Shown piece after piece: positions 43,666 to 53,125 of a stretch of 64,000 bases of DNA. Made by a program: the position numbers and the translations under genes. Source of the stretch: Patescibacteria group bacterium (lineage in GTDB: Bacteria; Patescibacteriota; Gracilibacteria; UM-FILTER-43-11). The first letter of the stretch is position 1. The number at the start of each line of letters is the position of its first letter. The stretch covers positions 1-64,000 of the forward strand of contig JAHJBZ010000014.1 of NCBI GenBank assembly GCA_018813295.1, read 5' to 3'. A model generated the notes under the pieces. The model had not been told where the DNA came from. It ran no database searches and saw only the letters and a list, made by a program, of their open reading frames with translations.

Positions 43666-44796
43666 ATGAAGCTAAAAACTTATATAACTTTGATGGCATC
43701 AATTTTAATGATTCTGCCTATTTTTACACTTACAGTAAATGCGGCTGAAGATGATTGGGAAGCTCCAGTTGCAATAACTTCTGAAGATGATTGGGAAGCT
43801 CCGAATGCAATTACCTCTGAAGATGACTGGGAAGCTCCGAATGCAGTTGTTGCTGATGGTGCAGATACTGTTGCGCCTACAGATGATATTGTCATTGGTG
43901 GTTGGAATAGCGTGGTAGATGACTGGGAAGCTTTACCAGGGAATAGTGAAGGCATTTTTTCACCAGGTGGTTTTGGTCTTAAGGGTGAAGCTCAAGACGA
44001 ATTATCAGGGTTTGGTTTATGGTGGAGTGGCGTTAAAGAAACAGTTGGTTTAACATTTACTTTTGGTGCTGAAAAAAAGGCACAAAAACGACTTCAGTAT
44101 GCTGAGGAAAATCTTCAAATGGCTGCTGGCTTAGCAGGTTCCGATGACCCGGAAACGCAAGATAAAATTGAAAAATTGGTTGGCAGGGCACAAAAACATA
44201 TGAATAAAATTGAGAATACTCAAGATAAATGGTTCGATGAAAATAGTGAAGGCTCACAGGAATTAGTTGGAAATATCGTTCGTCACAACTTAAATCGCGA
44301 ATTAGTAATGGACGGTCTTGAGGAAACAGCACCGGAAGGCAGACGTGAGCGCGTAAGGGAAATGCGTCAAGATGGTCGTGAGGGTGGTGAACGATTGATG
44401 AATGGATTGGCAGATGAAAATGTCCCAGAAGACGTGAGGGGATATCTGCAAGGTGCAGGAGAATATCTTGGTGGCCAGGCTGGAGGAGAAGCATTTTTTG
44501 ATGTATTTAGACCAAATCCTGCCGGAGATGGAGATGTAGATGCCGCATCAGGATTGCCAACAGGCAAGCGCCAGATTGAAGCTGAAAAAGAAGATTCTGC
44601 CTACATCCAAATAGGTGACATTACAGAAAATTCCGGTTACATCCAAATAGGTGATGTTCAACCTGATGTTGATGAAGCAAGTGCACCGCCAACCGAAGAA
44701 GTTGGTCCAGGAACAACTCAGCCTAATGTTGGAGGTGCAGCAGGAGTTAGTCCTGATGTAATTGATCCGGCAGTAGCGCCAGGTGCAAGATGGTAA
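43666..44796 (+). CDS. Secreted protein with EDDWEAP tandem repeats
   Basis: Signal peptide 'LKTYITLMASILMILPIFTLTVNA', three 12-aa repeats S/A-EDDWEAPxAI, later duplicated 'S(A/G)YIQIGD(I/V)'. Confidence 0.65.
   Translation: MKLKTYITLMASILMILPIFTLTVNAAEDDWEAPVAITSEDDWEAPNAITSEDDWEAPNAVVADGADTVAPTDDIVIGGWNSVVDDWEALPGNSEGIFSPGGFGLKGEAQDELSGFGLWWSGVKETVGLTFTFGAEKKAQKRLQYAEENLQMAAGLAGSDDPETQDKIEKLVGRAQKHMNKIENTQDKWFDENSEGSQELVGNIVRHNLNRELVMDGLEETAPEGRRERVREMRQDGREGGERLMNGLADENVPEDVRGYLQGAGEYLGGQAGGEAFFDVFRPNPAGDGDVDAASGLPTGKRQIEAEKEDSAYIQIGDITENSGYIQIGDVQPDVDEASAPPTEEVGPGTTQPNVGGAAGVSPDVIDPAVAPGARW
43747..43854 (+). repeat. Three 36-bp in-frame tandem repeats encoding EDDWEAPxAxxx
   Basis: Units begin at 43747, 43783, 43819 (GAAGATGAYTGGGAAGCTCCRRTTGCA...). 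Confidence 0.85.
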
Positions 44797-44883
44797 TTAA
44801 TTGACAGTATTAAAATTAACGTGATATAAAGGTGTCTCTTTTGTATTTAAGTAGATATTTTTGCATTTTAATGAATAAGAGAG

Positions 44884-45504
44884 ATGAAATTAAAACATCG
44901 CGATTCTCAGAGCCGTATTTACGTTGAAGACGGTACGTATTTTGTTACAACAAACACATTTAATTGGTGTCCGTATTTTAAAGAACGGATATTTTGTGAT
45001 TTTTTTGTGGAGAATTTGAAGTTATGTAAAAAAATTAAGGGATTTTATTTATATGCGTGGTTTTTGGGGTATGATCATTTTCATTTGTTGGTGCGGCCGG
45101 GAGAAGGGTTTGGTTTGTCGAAAATAATGCAATTTTTAAAACGTCATATTTCACGAAATATTAATATAATTATGGGATATAAAACCGAATCGAACATCAC
45201 TCCCGAAGGCGCGATTGGCCAATCGCGCCTTCGGGGTACCGTCCCTCCGGAGGTGATTGAGCAATTCGATGAATATGTTTTAAATTTAAAAAACCAATTC
45301 CACCAAAAATACCCAAACCAAAAACCATACCCACGATTTGGGTGGCAAAAATCATACCACGACCATTATATCCGTAACGACAATGATTTCGACAACCATT
45401 GGTTGTACATTAAACGCAATCCGACAAAACATGGGCTGTCGAATAATTGGCCGTACATATTTTTAAATGACAAATATGAGGATTTAATTGATAACCCTCT
45501 ATAA
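44884..45504 (+). mobile_element. REP-associated-type (Y1/HUH, IS200-like) transposase, RAYT-like
   Basis: 'YFVTTNTFNWCPYFKE...YLYAWFLGYDHFHLLVRPGEGFGLSKIMQFLKRHISRNIN...FGWQKSYHDHYIRNDNDFDNHWLYIKRNPTKHGL': HxH motif and Y with downstream N-P. Confidence 0.88.
45202..45235. repeat. Family A palindrome (A5) embedded in the transposase ORF
   Basis: CCCGAAGGCGCGATTGGCCAATCGCGCCTTCGGG perfect palindrome; encodes 'PEGAIGQSRLRG' in frame. Confidence 0.9.
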
Positions 45505-47850
45505 TCACCTAATCTCCGCACCCTTTGCCTGTAAACGACTTATAACCTGCTTGTGGACTGCGCCCACTTCCTCTTCTGTTAATGTGCGGTCGGGAGCTTG
45601 GTATGTAATGGAATATGTGAGTGCGCGCTTATCGGATGAAATTTTATCTCCGGCATATTCATCGATTAATTCAACAGTTGTGATTATTTTTTTATCTGTT
45701 GCATGAATTGTTTTGAAATAATCGGATGCGAAGTTCTTTTTTGGAATTGAGATACTGATATCGAGTTGTACTGATGGGAATTTTGGAATTTCTGAGTATT
45801 TTGGACGGGTGTCGATGTTCATTCCGTGTATTTCTTCAACATTCATTTCTAAAACTGTGACGTTAGTTTTGATGCCAAAGTTTTTCAGAATTTGGGGGTG
45901 AACTTCATAAATACGACCGACGCTTTTCCCTCTGAAAACAACCTCACCAATGCGGCCTGGGTGCATGTGCGGGGCTGGCTGGCCGTTAAACGGAATTACG
46001 TCTGCAATGTCGATCATTCCCTGGAGGACTCGGAAATCTTCACCGACTGTGGCGGCAATTAGGGATGAGTGTTCCTCGTGTTTATCGCCTTTTTTATGAT
46101 AGGTTCTGTTGAGTTCGAACAATCTGAATGTGTTTTTGTAGCGGAGGTTATCAGCAATTGTTTCGAGCATTCTTGGAACCAGGCTTTGGCACATAAGTGA
46201 CATGTCGCTGGAAATTGGGTTGGTGACTTCGATTGATTCGGCATCTTTTTCCATGCTGCATTTAGCTAGAAGCTCAGGCCCTGAGAATGCGAACGTATAA
46301 ATTTCATCAAATCCTCTGGCAACTAAACGTTCTTTCGCTTTCTTTTCAAATTCGAGCTTGTAGTTTGTGGAAACAGGAGAGATGTCCATGACTGGAGTAA
46401 CTTCCGGAATATTGTCGTAACCATAAATTCGCGCAATTTCTTCGATCATATCCGCTTCACGGTGTACGTCATTCAGGCGCCAGGACGGGATGGAGACCTT
46501 ATAACCATCTTTTGATTTACTGTGTTCGAAACCGAGGTCAGTTAAGATTTTTTCAACCTTTTTTGGTTCTATATCTGTGCCGACCAAGCGGTTGATTTGG
46601 GAGAAACTGAGATTTAATTCACGTTTTTCTTGTGGAACATTTCGGATATCCATAACCTTGCTGGCAACCTTTGCATTCGGGCAAATTTTGAGTATGAGCT
46701 TAGTTGCATGGACTAATGCCTTCATGGCAATTTCATCATCAACTCCTTTTTCGTATATATTGGAGGCTTCGCTACGATGATTAAGTGCCTGTGAAGCTCT
46801 TCGTACCAATGCAGAGTTAAAAACAGGTGCATGTAACCAAATTTTATTGGTACTTGATTTAATTTCACTTTGATAACCACCCATAATTCCGCAAAGGTCG
46901 TAGATCTCTTTTTCGTCCGCTAAAACCACTACATTATCGGGCAATATACGTTTTACCTGGTCTAATGTGACTATTTCTTCACCTTTTTTACTAAGTCGCA
47001 TCACATGCTTTTTGCCGGTTAATTGTTCTTTATCAAACGCATGGAGTGGCATTCCGGATTCCAACATTACATAATTTGTAATATCGACGATATTTGAAAT
47101 TGGACGGATACCACAAGCCGAAAGCCTCTTTTGCATCCAATCCGGTGATTCTCCAATTTCTATTCCCGTAATATATACTCCGCAATAACGAGAGCAAGTG
47201 CTGTTATCAGCAATATTAACCTCAATTGGTGGGGGGGTATTTATTTCCGGAATCTTCCATTCCTTTTCACTCTTCTTCCATTTAGCAAGACCGTTTGCCA
47301 CAAATTCACGTGCAAAACCACGGTGGGAAAAAAGATCAGAGCGGTTTGTGATTGCGTGGTTGTCGACATCTAGGACAATATCATCGAGCCCTAGTATTTT
47401 GACAAATGGAGTTCCAAGGGGGGTTTCTTTTGTAAATCTATGAATGGAATCTCCTTCCTCTACAAGACCTAACTCTCTATCTAAACAAAGCATTCCCTCG
47501 GAAGTGACACCACGTAATTTAGCCTTTTCAATTATGTGACCTGTTTGTAATCTTGTTGGTGCAACAGCTACAGGGACTCTGCTTCCAACTTCCATTTTAG
47601 CCAGTTTACCAAAAATAACCTGGATGGGCTTTTCCTTTCCAATATCCACTTGCGTGATAGAAAGCTTATCAGCGTCTGGATGCTTTTCAATCTTTTTTAA
47701 CTCACCGATAACGACATTACCAAAGCTATCAGCAACTGATTCCATCGTTTCCACCTCCGCAGAGTTTGCGGTAATGATCTCCTTTATTTTTTCATTATCC
47801 TTTTCGGTGATGTCGATAAAATCTCCGAGCCAGTTGAGTGATATTTTCAT
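45505..47850 (-). CDS. pheT: Phenylalanine--tRNA ligase beta subunit
   Basis: 'MKISLNWLGDFIDI', tRNA-binding domain 'VVIGELKKIEKHPDADKLSITQVDIG', B3/B4 and B5 domains; real start M31 of the track ORF (47850), as the first 30 aa come from the hairpin region. Confidence 0.93.
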   Translation of the reverse strand: MKISLNWLGDFIDITEKDNEKIKEIITANSAEVETMESVADSFGNVVIGELKKIEKHPDADKLSITQVDIGKEKPIQVIFGKLAKMEVGSRVPVAVAPTRLQTGHIIEKAKLRGVTSEGMLCLDRELGLVEEGDSIHRFTKETPLGTPFVKILGLDDIVLDVDNHAITNRSDLFSHRGFAREFVANGLAKWKKSEKEWKIPEINTPPPIEVNIADNSTCSRYCGVYITGIEIGESPDWMQKRLSACGIRPISNIVDITNYVMLESGMPLHAFDKEQLTGKKHVMRLSKKGEEIVTLDQVKRILPDNVVVLADEKEIYDLCGIMGGYQSEIKSSTNKIWLHAPVFNSALVRRASQALNHRSEASNIYEKGVDDEIAMKALVHATKLILKICPNAKVASKVMDIRNVPQEKRELNLSFSQINRLVGTDIEPKKVEKILTDLGFEHSKSKDGYKVSIPSWRLNDVHREADMIEEIARIYGYDNIPEVTPVMDISPVSTNYKLEFEKKAKERLVARGFDEIYTFAFSGPELLAKCSMEKDAESIEVTNPISSDMSLMCQSLVPRMLETIADNLRYKNTFRLFELNRTYHKKGDKHEEHSSLIAATVGEDFRVLQGMIDIADVIPFNGQPAPHMHPGRIGEVVFRGKSVGRIYEVHPQILKNFGIKTNVTVLEMNVEEIHGMNIDTRPKYSEIPKFPSVQLDISISIPKKNFASDYFKTIHATDKKIITTVELIDEYAGDKISSDKRALTYSITYQAPDRTLTEEEVGAVHKQVISRLQAKGAEIR

Positions 47851-47915
47851 GTTTTTTGTAACGTTAGTCGGGATAAAGATACAGTATTTCCCAAAAAAAT
47901 TGAAGAACATGATGA

Positions 47916-47957
47916 AAAATCCGAAGGCGCGAATGGCCATTCGCGCCTTCGGATTTT
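47916..47957. repeat. Family A palindrome A6
   Basis: AAAATCCGAAGGCGCGAATGGCCATTCGCGCCTTCGGATTTT. Confidence 0.9.
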
Positions 47958-47975
47958 GTGTTTGATTTAATTATT

Positions 47976-48485
47976 TTATTTCTTCTTTGTTTTCTTGGTA
48001 ACAGACTTCGCCTTTTTTGCCACTTCTTTCGCTTTACCTGCTTGAGCTTTGGCTTTTCCCGCGACAGACTTTGCCTTTTTCATTCCCTCTTTTGCTTTGG
48101 CTGTAACGGACTTTGCTATCTCTTCTCCTTTTTTATATTTAGACATTACATAAGAACCTGGATGTTGAAAAAATGAAGACCACTCTGCTTTTAACTGTTT
48201 AAATATATGAGATTGGCCGGTTTCTTCGCCCTGAATAAAATCGATGATATCGTTGCTCATTGCAACTAATTCTTCACCGGCTACTTGTGGGGCGTCTTTT
48301 AGATGTTCGTATTTCTTACGATTTTCCGGCATTCCAAGCCAACTTTTTTGCCAGGCATCAACTTTCTTATTATCGATTCCGGTTTTGGCCTGGATTTTGG
48401 AAAAAATTTTGCCTGCTGCTTTTTTGACTGAGTCTGGAGTGGTTTCAGTCTTTTTTTGAGGTTTGGTTTTTGTTGCTGTACTCAT
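47976..48485 (-). CDS. Protein with Lys/Ala-rich histone-H1-like tail
   Basis: 169 aa; C-term 'KSVTAKAKEGMKKAKSVAGKAKAQAGKAKEVAKKAKSVTKKTKKK'. Confidence 0.55.
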   Translation of the reverse strand: MSTATKTKPQKKTETTPDSVKKAAGKIFSKIQAKTGIDNKKVDAWQKSWLGMPENRKKYEHLKDAPQVAGEELVAMSNDIIDFIQGEETGQSHIFKQLKAEWSSFFQHPGSYVMSKYKKGEEIAKSVTAKAKEGMKKAKSVAGKAKAQAGKAKEVAKKAKSVTKKTKKK

Positions 48486-48605
48486 AATTGTAGAGTTAAA
48501 TTATCATATTATAATAACAAATTTTTGACGAAAAATCAAGTTTCTATTGATCTTTTTGTTTAAAGATGTTAAAAGTATACACCTAATAGCCTATAAATAT
48601 TATTT

Positions 48606-49034
48606 ATGTTTCCTGAGCCTGAAATTGATATTGACGATCAGGATGAAATAAATCCAGTTCCTAAGAATCTGGATCGTCTGGCTGCTGTAAATGTTGTGCT
48701 GGGGCGTATTCGAAGCATTACAGAAATTATATTAAACGGTGATCAGGGTGAGGGTGGATTAGTTAAGCAAGAGCTGGATCATTTCGGGCTTTTGGCGAGC
48801 CTTCTTGAAAAACATGTAACTGCAAGCAGGGAGGGGGTTGCAGCACGTTTGGAATTGGATTTGACCCAAGGCAGACCTGGTGATGCTCCCACTTTTAAAA
48901 AACATGTACAAAGTGATTTTGATGCCATTGTTGCCAATGTAAGCCTGGAGCGTCAGGGGTATATTTTAGAGAGCCTGCGTTTGATAAGGGCAATGCTTCA
49001 ATTGTCACAAAAAGAGTCTTTAGACAGTGAATAA
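48606..49034 (+). CDS. Hypothetical protein, family with next ORF
   Basis: 142 aa; shares 'DH..LLA.LLE.H ... VQSDFD..(I)...S.E....IL' with 49099-49587. Confidence 0.6.
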   Translation: MFPEPEIDIDDQDEINPVPKNLDRLAAVNVVLGRIRSITEIILNGDQGEGGLVKQELDHFGLLASLLEKHVTASREGVAARLELDLTQGRPGDAPTFKKHVQSDFDAIVANVSLERQGYILESLRLIRAMLQLSQKESLDSE

Positions 49035-49098
49035 ATTTGACCCTTTATTAAAAAAATGATAAAAAGGTGGCCTTAATTAAATTTTAAAAAATACTATT

Positions 49099-49587
49099 AT
49101 GACTCAACAAGTTGACTCCCATGACCCAGATAGATCTGAAGCTGCTGCAAAGCGACCAGTTGCACCAAATACCGTTGACCTTGTACGACAACGTATTGCA
49201 AGTTTATTAGAAGAATTGAGTAGTTGTGACAGACGTGATAGTGGTGAGTATGCTGCACTTTTTGGTAATCAAAATGATGATGGGCAAGCAGTAAGAATTT
49301 CTGAAGCCTGTGGTATGAATCAAAATACTCAATTAAAAATTGATCACTATGCGCTTTTAGCCAGATTGCTGGAGGCACATCTTAGCGAGGACGAGGACGT
49401 GGAAGAAGTTTCTCAAAATCGTGGCTTAAGACCCAATGACCGTTTTGCTTTTAGCCACAATGTTCAAAGCGATTTTGATACTTTGATTGCTGCTTTGTCA
49501 GAAGAACAATTGGAGGAAATTTTACGTGATTTGAATCGAATTCCGGCAGCTGCTCGACTGTTTATATCGGAGAGTTTATCCCGATAG
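49099..49587 (+). CDS. Hypothetical protein, paralogue of preceding ORF
   Basis: 162 aa; 'IDHYALLARLLEAHLSE...HNVQSDFDTLIAALSEEQLEEILRDLNRI'. Confidence 0.6.
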   Translation: MTQQVDSHDPDRSEAAAKRPVAPNTVDLVRQRIASLLEELSSCDRRDSGEYAALFGNQNDDGQAVRISEACGMNQNTQLKIDHYALLARLLEAHLSEDEDVEEVSQNRGLRPNDRFAFSHNVQSDFDTLIAALSEEQLEEILRDLNRIPAAARLFISESLSR

Positions 49588-49646
49588 AAGGCCCAATTGT
49601 AGGCCCCCGCCTGAGGCGGGTAGGTCCGATCACCGATGGAACGGTG

Positions 49647-49700
49647 GTTTTTTCCTGTTGTAGGGACGCGAGATCTCGCGTCCCTACAACAGGAAAAAAC
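49647..49700. repeat. Family E palindrome E4, 54-nt perfect palindrome
   Basis: GTTTTTTCCTGTTGTAGGGACGCGAGATCTCGCGTCCCTACAACAGGAAAAAAC. Confidence 0.9.
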
Positions 49701-49955
49701 ACCAAAACACCGTCTACCGCCAGAATCATTATCCCTGATATCCAGGTGGGTGTCCGCACTCTCCTGCCACGGCGGGAAAGGATATAAGACTCCCTTAATT
49801 ATGATTTGTAGAAAAAATAATGGCGAGTAGCGAGTGTTCCAGCTGGTTTCATTTTATTATATAACTACTCAATAAAACAATTGACAGATGGCATGCGGCA
49901 TTTGGAGAATAAAAAAATTCATATTATAATTTGGTTCCTATAATTAATTTTAAAT

Positions 49956-50333
49956 ATGGCTGACAAAATTGATAAATCTAATAATGGAGGCCAGTCTGAA
50001 AAGCCTGCTGCAGAAGTTGTTGAGAGTCCTCAGCAGATCTCTGTAAGGTGCAGGGACGCTATAATGCTGATGTTGGCATATTATGAAGACAGGCTTCCTG
50101 AGGGGGTTGCCTTGCAATTTGAACATCATGTATTTGGAGATGATGATTCTGACGGTGGGTGTAAAAGGTGCCAAAAATTTATGGAGGAACGTTTTCCGTC
50201 TCCACCCGCTCCAAGCATTATGAAGGATGGGGAATATGATTTGGATGCACTTCGTGCATCAGCTGAAAGAGGAGTTCCTGAAGCCAAGAGCTTGCTTGCG
50301 AGAGCGCTCAGGGAACAAGGTGAAGAGCAATAA
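49956..50333 (+). CDS. Hypothetical protein with zf-HC2-like Cys/His pattern
   Basis: 125 aa 'RCRDAIMLMLAYYEDRLPEGVALQFEHHVFGDDDSDGGCKRCQKFMEERF'. Confidence 0.5.
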   Translation: MADKIDKSNNGGQSEKPAAEVVESPQQISVRCRDAIMLMLAYYEDRLPEGVALQFEHHVFGDDDSDGGCKRCQKFMEERFPSPPAPSIMKDGEYDLDALRASAERGVPEAKSLLARALREQGEEQ

Positions 50334-50397
50334 ATTATTTTGGGAGTTTCGTTTCGTATCCGCCGCGGTGGATACCTGGAATTAGCATGTCTGTTCT

Positions 50398-50426
50398 GCT
50401 GACTCCACGTGCAACATGGAGCCAGC
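50398..50426. repeat. Family F hairpin F2
   Basis: GCTGACTCCACGTGCAACATGGAGCCAGC. Confidence 0.85.
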
Positions 50427-50437
50427 AAGAGGGGTTT

Positions 50438-51394
50438 TTATTTACGATTTTTCGGCTCCTTATATTTTAATCCCAACTTTTCAAACACCTCTTTTTCGGT
50501 TTTACCGGCTATATATTCGCCATCTTTAAATAGGCCGTATTCGTTTAGTAGGTAGCCTTTTTCGATAGCCACTTTTCGCATCATTACGTTGTATTCTTTA
50601 CTTCCGGTGAAGTATAGAAGGGCTGCTCCGTAACTTTCTTCAGGTACAAATCGGATGTCGATTTGGAGTTTGTTTGGGAAAATTACAAATGAAATTTTTG
50701 TTTCGCCACTCGCAAGAATTGTGAGATCAGGGAAGGATTTTCTGATCGGTTTTTCCGCCTCCTGTGCGGCTTTTTTTGTGTCTACGACAAGGATGTCGAG
50801 ATCGCCGACTGCTAGTGCACCTCGCCGGTAACTGCCACATATTTCGACCTGCGAAACGCCTTTAATTTTCTTGAGAATGGTGACGAGTTTTTTGGCGATT
50901 GGTTCGAGATCTTTTTTGATATGACGTTTCTTTTTTTGCTGATCGGTTTTTATGGCCTGCAAGATGTTTGCGATGATTTTTGGACCGAAGCCAGGTATGG
51001 AAACTAATTCGTCATTTTTGGCAGCTTTGATTAGATCTTTTTTGGACTTTATACCCGCTAAAAAATACAATTTACCGACTCTACCAGCCCCGAGACCAGG
51101 AATTTTCAGCATGTCTCGGACGGATTTTGGCACTTGTAACCTTAGATCTTCCAAAAAATGGATGTGTCCTGTTTTTATGTATTCCAGAATTTTATCGGCC
51201 AATGCATCGCCAATGCGGTTAATCTGGAGTAACTGTTTTTTGGTGGTTTTGTTGGTAATTGGGTCTGCCTCTTCCATCAAAACTCTCCCAGCCTCTCTGT
51301 ATGCACGAATGCGGAAAAATCCCTCGCCCATTATGCCCATAAGATCGGCTATTTCGTTGAATAGTTGATAGATTTTTTTGTTTAGAGGAGTCAT
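50438..51394 (-). CDS. polX: DNA polymerase X family protein lacking the PHP domain
   Basis: HhH 'LKIPGLGAGRVGKLYFLAGI', 'VSIPGFGPKIIANIL'; nucleotidyltransferase 'VEICGSYRRGALAVGDLDILVV'; start ATG at 51394. Confidence 0.9.
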   Translation of the reverse strand: MTPLNKKIYQLFNEIADLMGIMGEGFFRIRAYREAGRVLMEEADPITNKTTKKQLLQINRIGDALADKILEYIKTGHIHFLEDLRLQVPKSVRDMLKIPGLGAGRVGKLYFLAGIKSKKDLIKAAKNDELVSIPGFGPKIIANILQAIKTDQQKKKRHIKKDLEPIAKKLVTILKKIKGVSQVEICGSYRRGALAVGDLDILVVDTKKAAQEAEKPIRKSFPDLTILASGETKISFVIFPNKLQIDIRFVPEESYGAALLYFTGSKEYNVMMRKVAIEKGYLLNEYGLFKDGEYIAGKTEKEVFEKLGLKYKEPKNRK

Positions 51395-51432
51395 GGTTTG
51401 ATTATAGCAGAACACGGGGGGCAAAACACAAT

Positions 51433-51470
51433 CCCCCGAAGGCGCGCAATCGATTGCGCGCCTTCGGGGG
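51433..51470. repeat. Family A palindrome A7
   Basis: CCCCCGAAGGCGCGCAATCGATTGCGCGCCTTCGGGGG between divergent polX and pepA. Confidence 0.9.
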
Positions 51471-51542
51471 CGTGAAAATATTGTGAATCAACAGGCTTTC
51501 TGCTATCGTAGTCCCGAATTATTTTATAAACAAAAAACGAAT

Positions 51543-53045
51543 ATGATGACAAAGCAAGATATTCTTAAACTTCTTGATACTAAAAATCAAAATCTTCCTA
51601 AAATCAGTACGGACTCACACTTCCAAAAATATGAGCGGGTTAATGTACTTGTTTTTGAAGGTGAAGAAAAAGATGCAATCAAGCAATTCCCTTGTTTAAA
51701 AGGGCAAAAGGACCTTGGCAAGACAAAGGATTTAAGAGAGATAATATGCGGTAAACAAATTTTCTGGATTCATGGACTTGGCAAAAGGGAAAAAATTACC
51801 AACCGTGAGATTAGAAGGATTTTTGGGAAAATTTATCTCGGTGCGCTTTCCGGTAAACCTAAAAGAGTTGTGATTACCTGCCCTGGGCAGTGGGCGGAGT
51901 TAGCGGCTTTGGGGATTCATGTTGCCGCGCTCGATCCATCCATTTATAAGCCAAAGAAAAAAGATGACAAAAAAGAGCCGGCGCCGGAAGTGGTACTAAT
52001 TATGAAAGCAAATGAGGAGGCAAAGGCAGGAGTGGCGATCAAAAAAGGACAAATTACCGCTGAAGGAAAGAATTTAATGAGAATTCTGGGAGCTTTGCCG
52101 CCTAATATTCTGAGTACGGAAATGTATGCCGAGGTGATTAAATCTTTGGCGAAACAGTGGAAGGTAAATTGCAAACATGTTGCAAAAAAAGACCTGAAAA
52201 AATATGAACTTTTGAATGCAGTTTCCGAGGGTAGTGGGCATGATTCTCAACTTCTTGTGCTGACTATTCATCCAAAAAAAGGTAAAACTAAAAAGAGTAC
52301 TGCGCTTGTTGGAAAAGGGCTTTGTTATGACTCCGGCGGACTGCAGGGAAAACAAAATTACATGAAATCCATGAAGGAAGATATGGCAGGTAGTGCTTCT
52401 GTTTTGGGGACTATTTTGAATATTGTGAAAAACAACATTCCGCTTAAGGAAACGACTTATTTTTTACTCCCGCTTGCAGAAAACATGATGGGCTCTGCGG
52501 CAATGAAAGCCGATGATGTTTGGATGGCTGGTGACGGGCAGACCGTTGAGATAATTCATACCGATGCGGAAGGTCGTTTAGCGCTTGCTGATGCCATTTG
52601 TTATGCAAAAAATAATTTTAAGGACATCTATCGTTTCTACACAATTGCCACTTTGACTGGTAGCTGTATTATCGCTTTGGGTGAAATTTACACCGGTATT
52701 GTTTGTAATAATGAAGACCTTAAAAAACAGATCGAGGAAGCAGGAAAAGAAAGTGGCGATCTGGTACACGGATGCCCATGGGATATGGAATATGATGACA
52801 ACAATTCACCCGTCGCAGACATTGCGAACCTTGGCGAAAAGGATCGTGATGCCGGCTGGATTAAGGCGGGGCTTTTCTTGTATCGCTTTGTACCGAAGGC
52901 TAAAAATGAGAAAGACCAGGCGGAATTTTGCCATGTGGACATCGCCGGTTCCATCGATATGAAAGGTGCGGGAAGATCGTGGAGAAGAAAGGGGTTTTCT
53001 TCGGGAGTTGGAGTTTGCCTACTTTCTGAATTGTTAGGAAGATAG
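51543..53045 (+). CDS. pepA: Leucyl aminopeptidase (M17)
   Basis: 'LVGKGLCYDSGGLQGKQNYMKSMKEDMAGSASVLGTI', 'IIHTDAEGRLALADAICYA' M17 signature (NTDAEGRL variant); internal ATG at 51543 preferred. Confidence 0.9.
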   Translation: MMTKQDILKLLDTKNQNLPKISTDSHFQKYERVNVLVFEGEEKDAIKQFPCLKGQKDLGKTKDLREIICGKQIFWIHGLGKREKITNREIRRIFGKIYLGALSGKPKRVVITCPGQWAELAALGIHVAALDPSIYKPKKKDDKKEPAPEVVLIMKANEEAKAGVAIKKGQITAEGKNLMRILGALPPNILSTEMYAEVIKSLAKQWKVNCKHVAKKDLKKYELLNAVSEGSGHDSQLLVLTIHPKKGKTKKSTALVGKGLCYDSGGLQGKQNYMKSMKEDMAGSASVLGTILNIVKNNIPLKETTYFLLPLAENMMGSAAMKADDVWMAGDGQTVEIIHTDAEGRLALADAICYAKNNFKDIYRFYTIATLTGSCIIALGEIYTGIVCNNEDLKKQIEEAGKESGDLVHGCPWDMEYDDNNSPVADIANLGEKDRDAGWIKAGLFLYRFVPKAKNEKDQAEFCHVDIAGSIDMKGAGRSWRRKGFSSGVGVCLLSELLGR

Positions 53046-53072
53046 GTGTTTGAATTGTGATTTGTAATTGGC

Positions 53073-53101
53073 GTAGAGACGTTGCAATGCAACGTCTCTA
53101 C
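53073..53101. repeat. Family E palindrome E2
   Basis: GTAGAGACGTTGCAATGCAACGTCTCTAC. Confidence 0.9.
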
Positions 53102-53125
53102 GTTTTTTGGTGTGGGTTAACCCCC

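Noticed and set aside
47851-47940. Upstream N-terminal extension of pheT in the ORF track (MAIRAFGFFIMFF...)
   Set aside because: Derived partly from the A6 hairpin; canonical PheT start MKISLNWLGDF is at 47850
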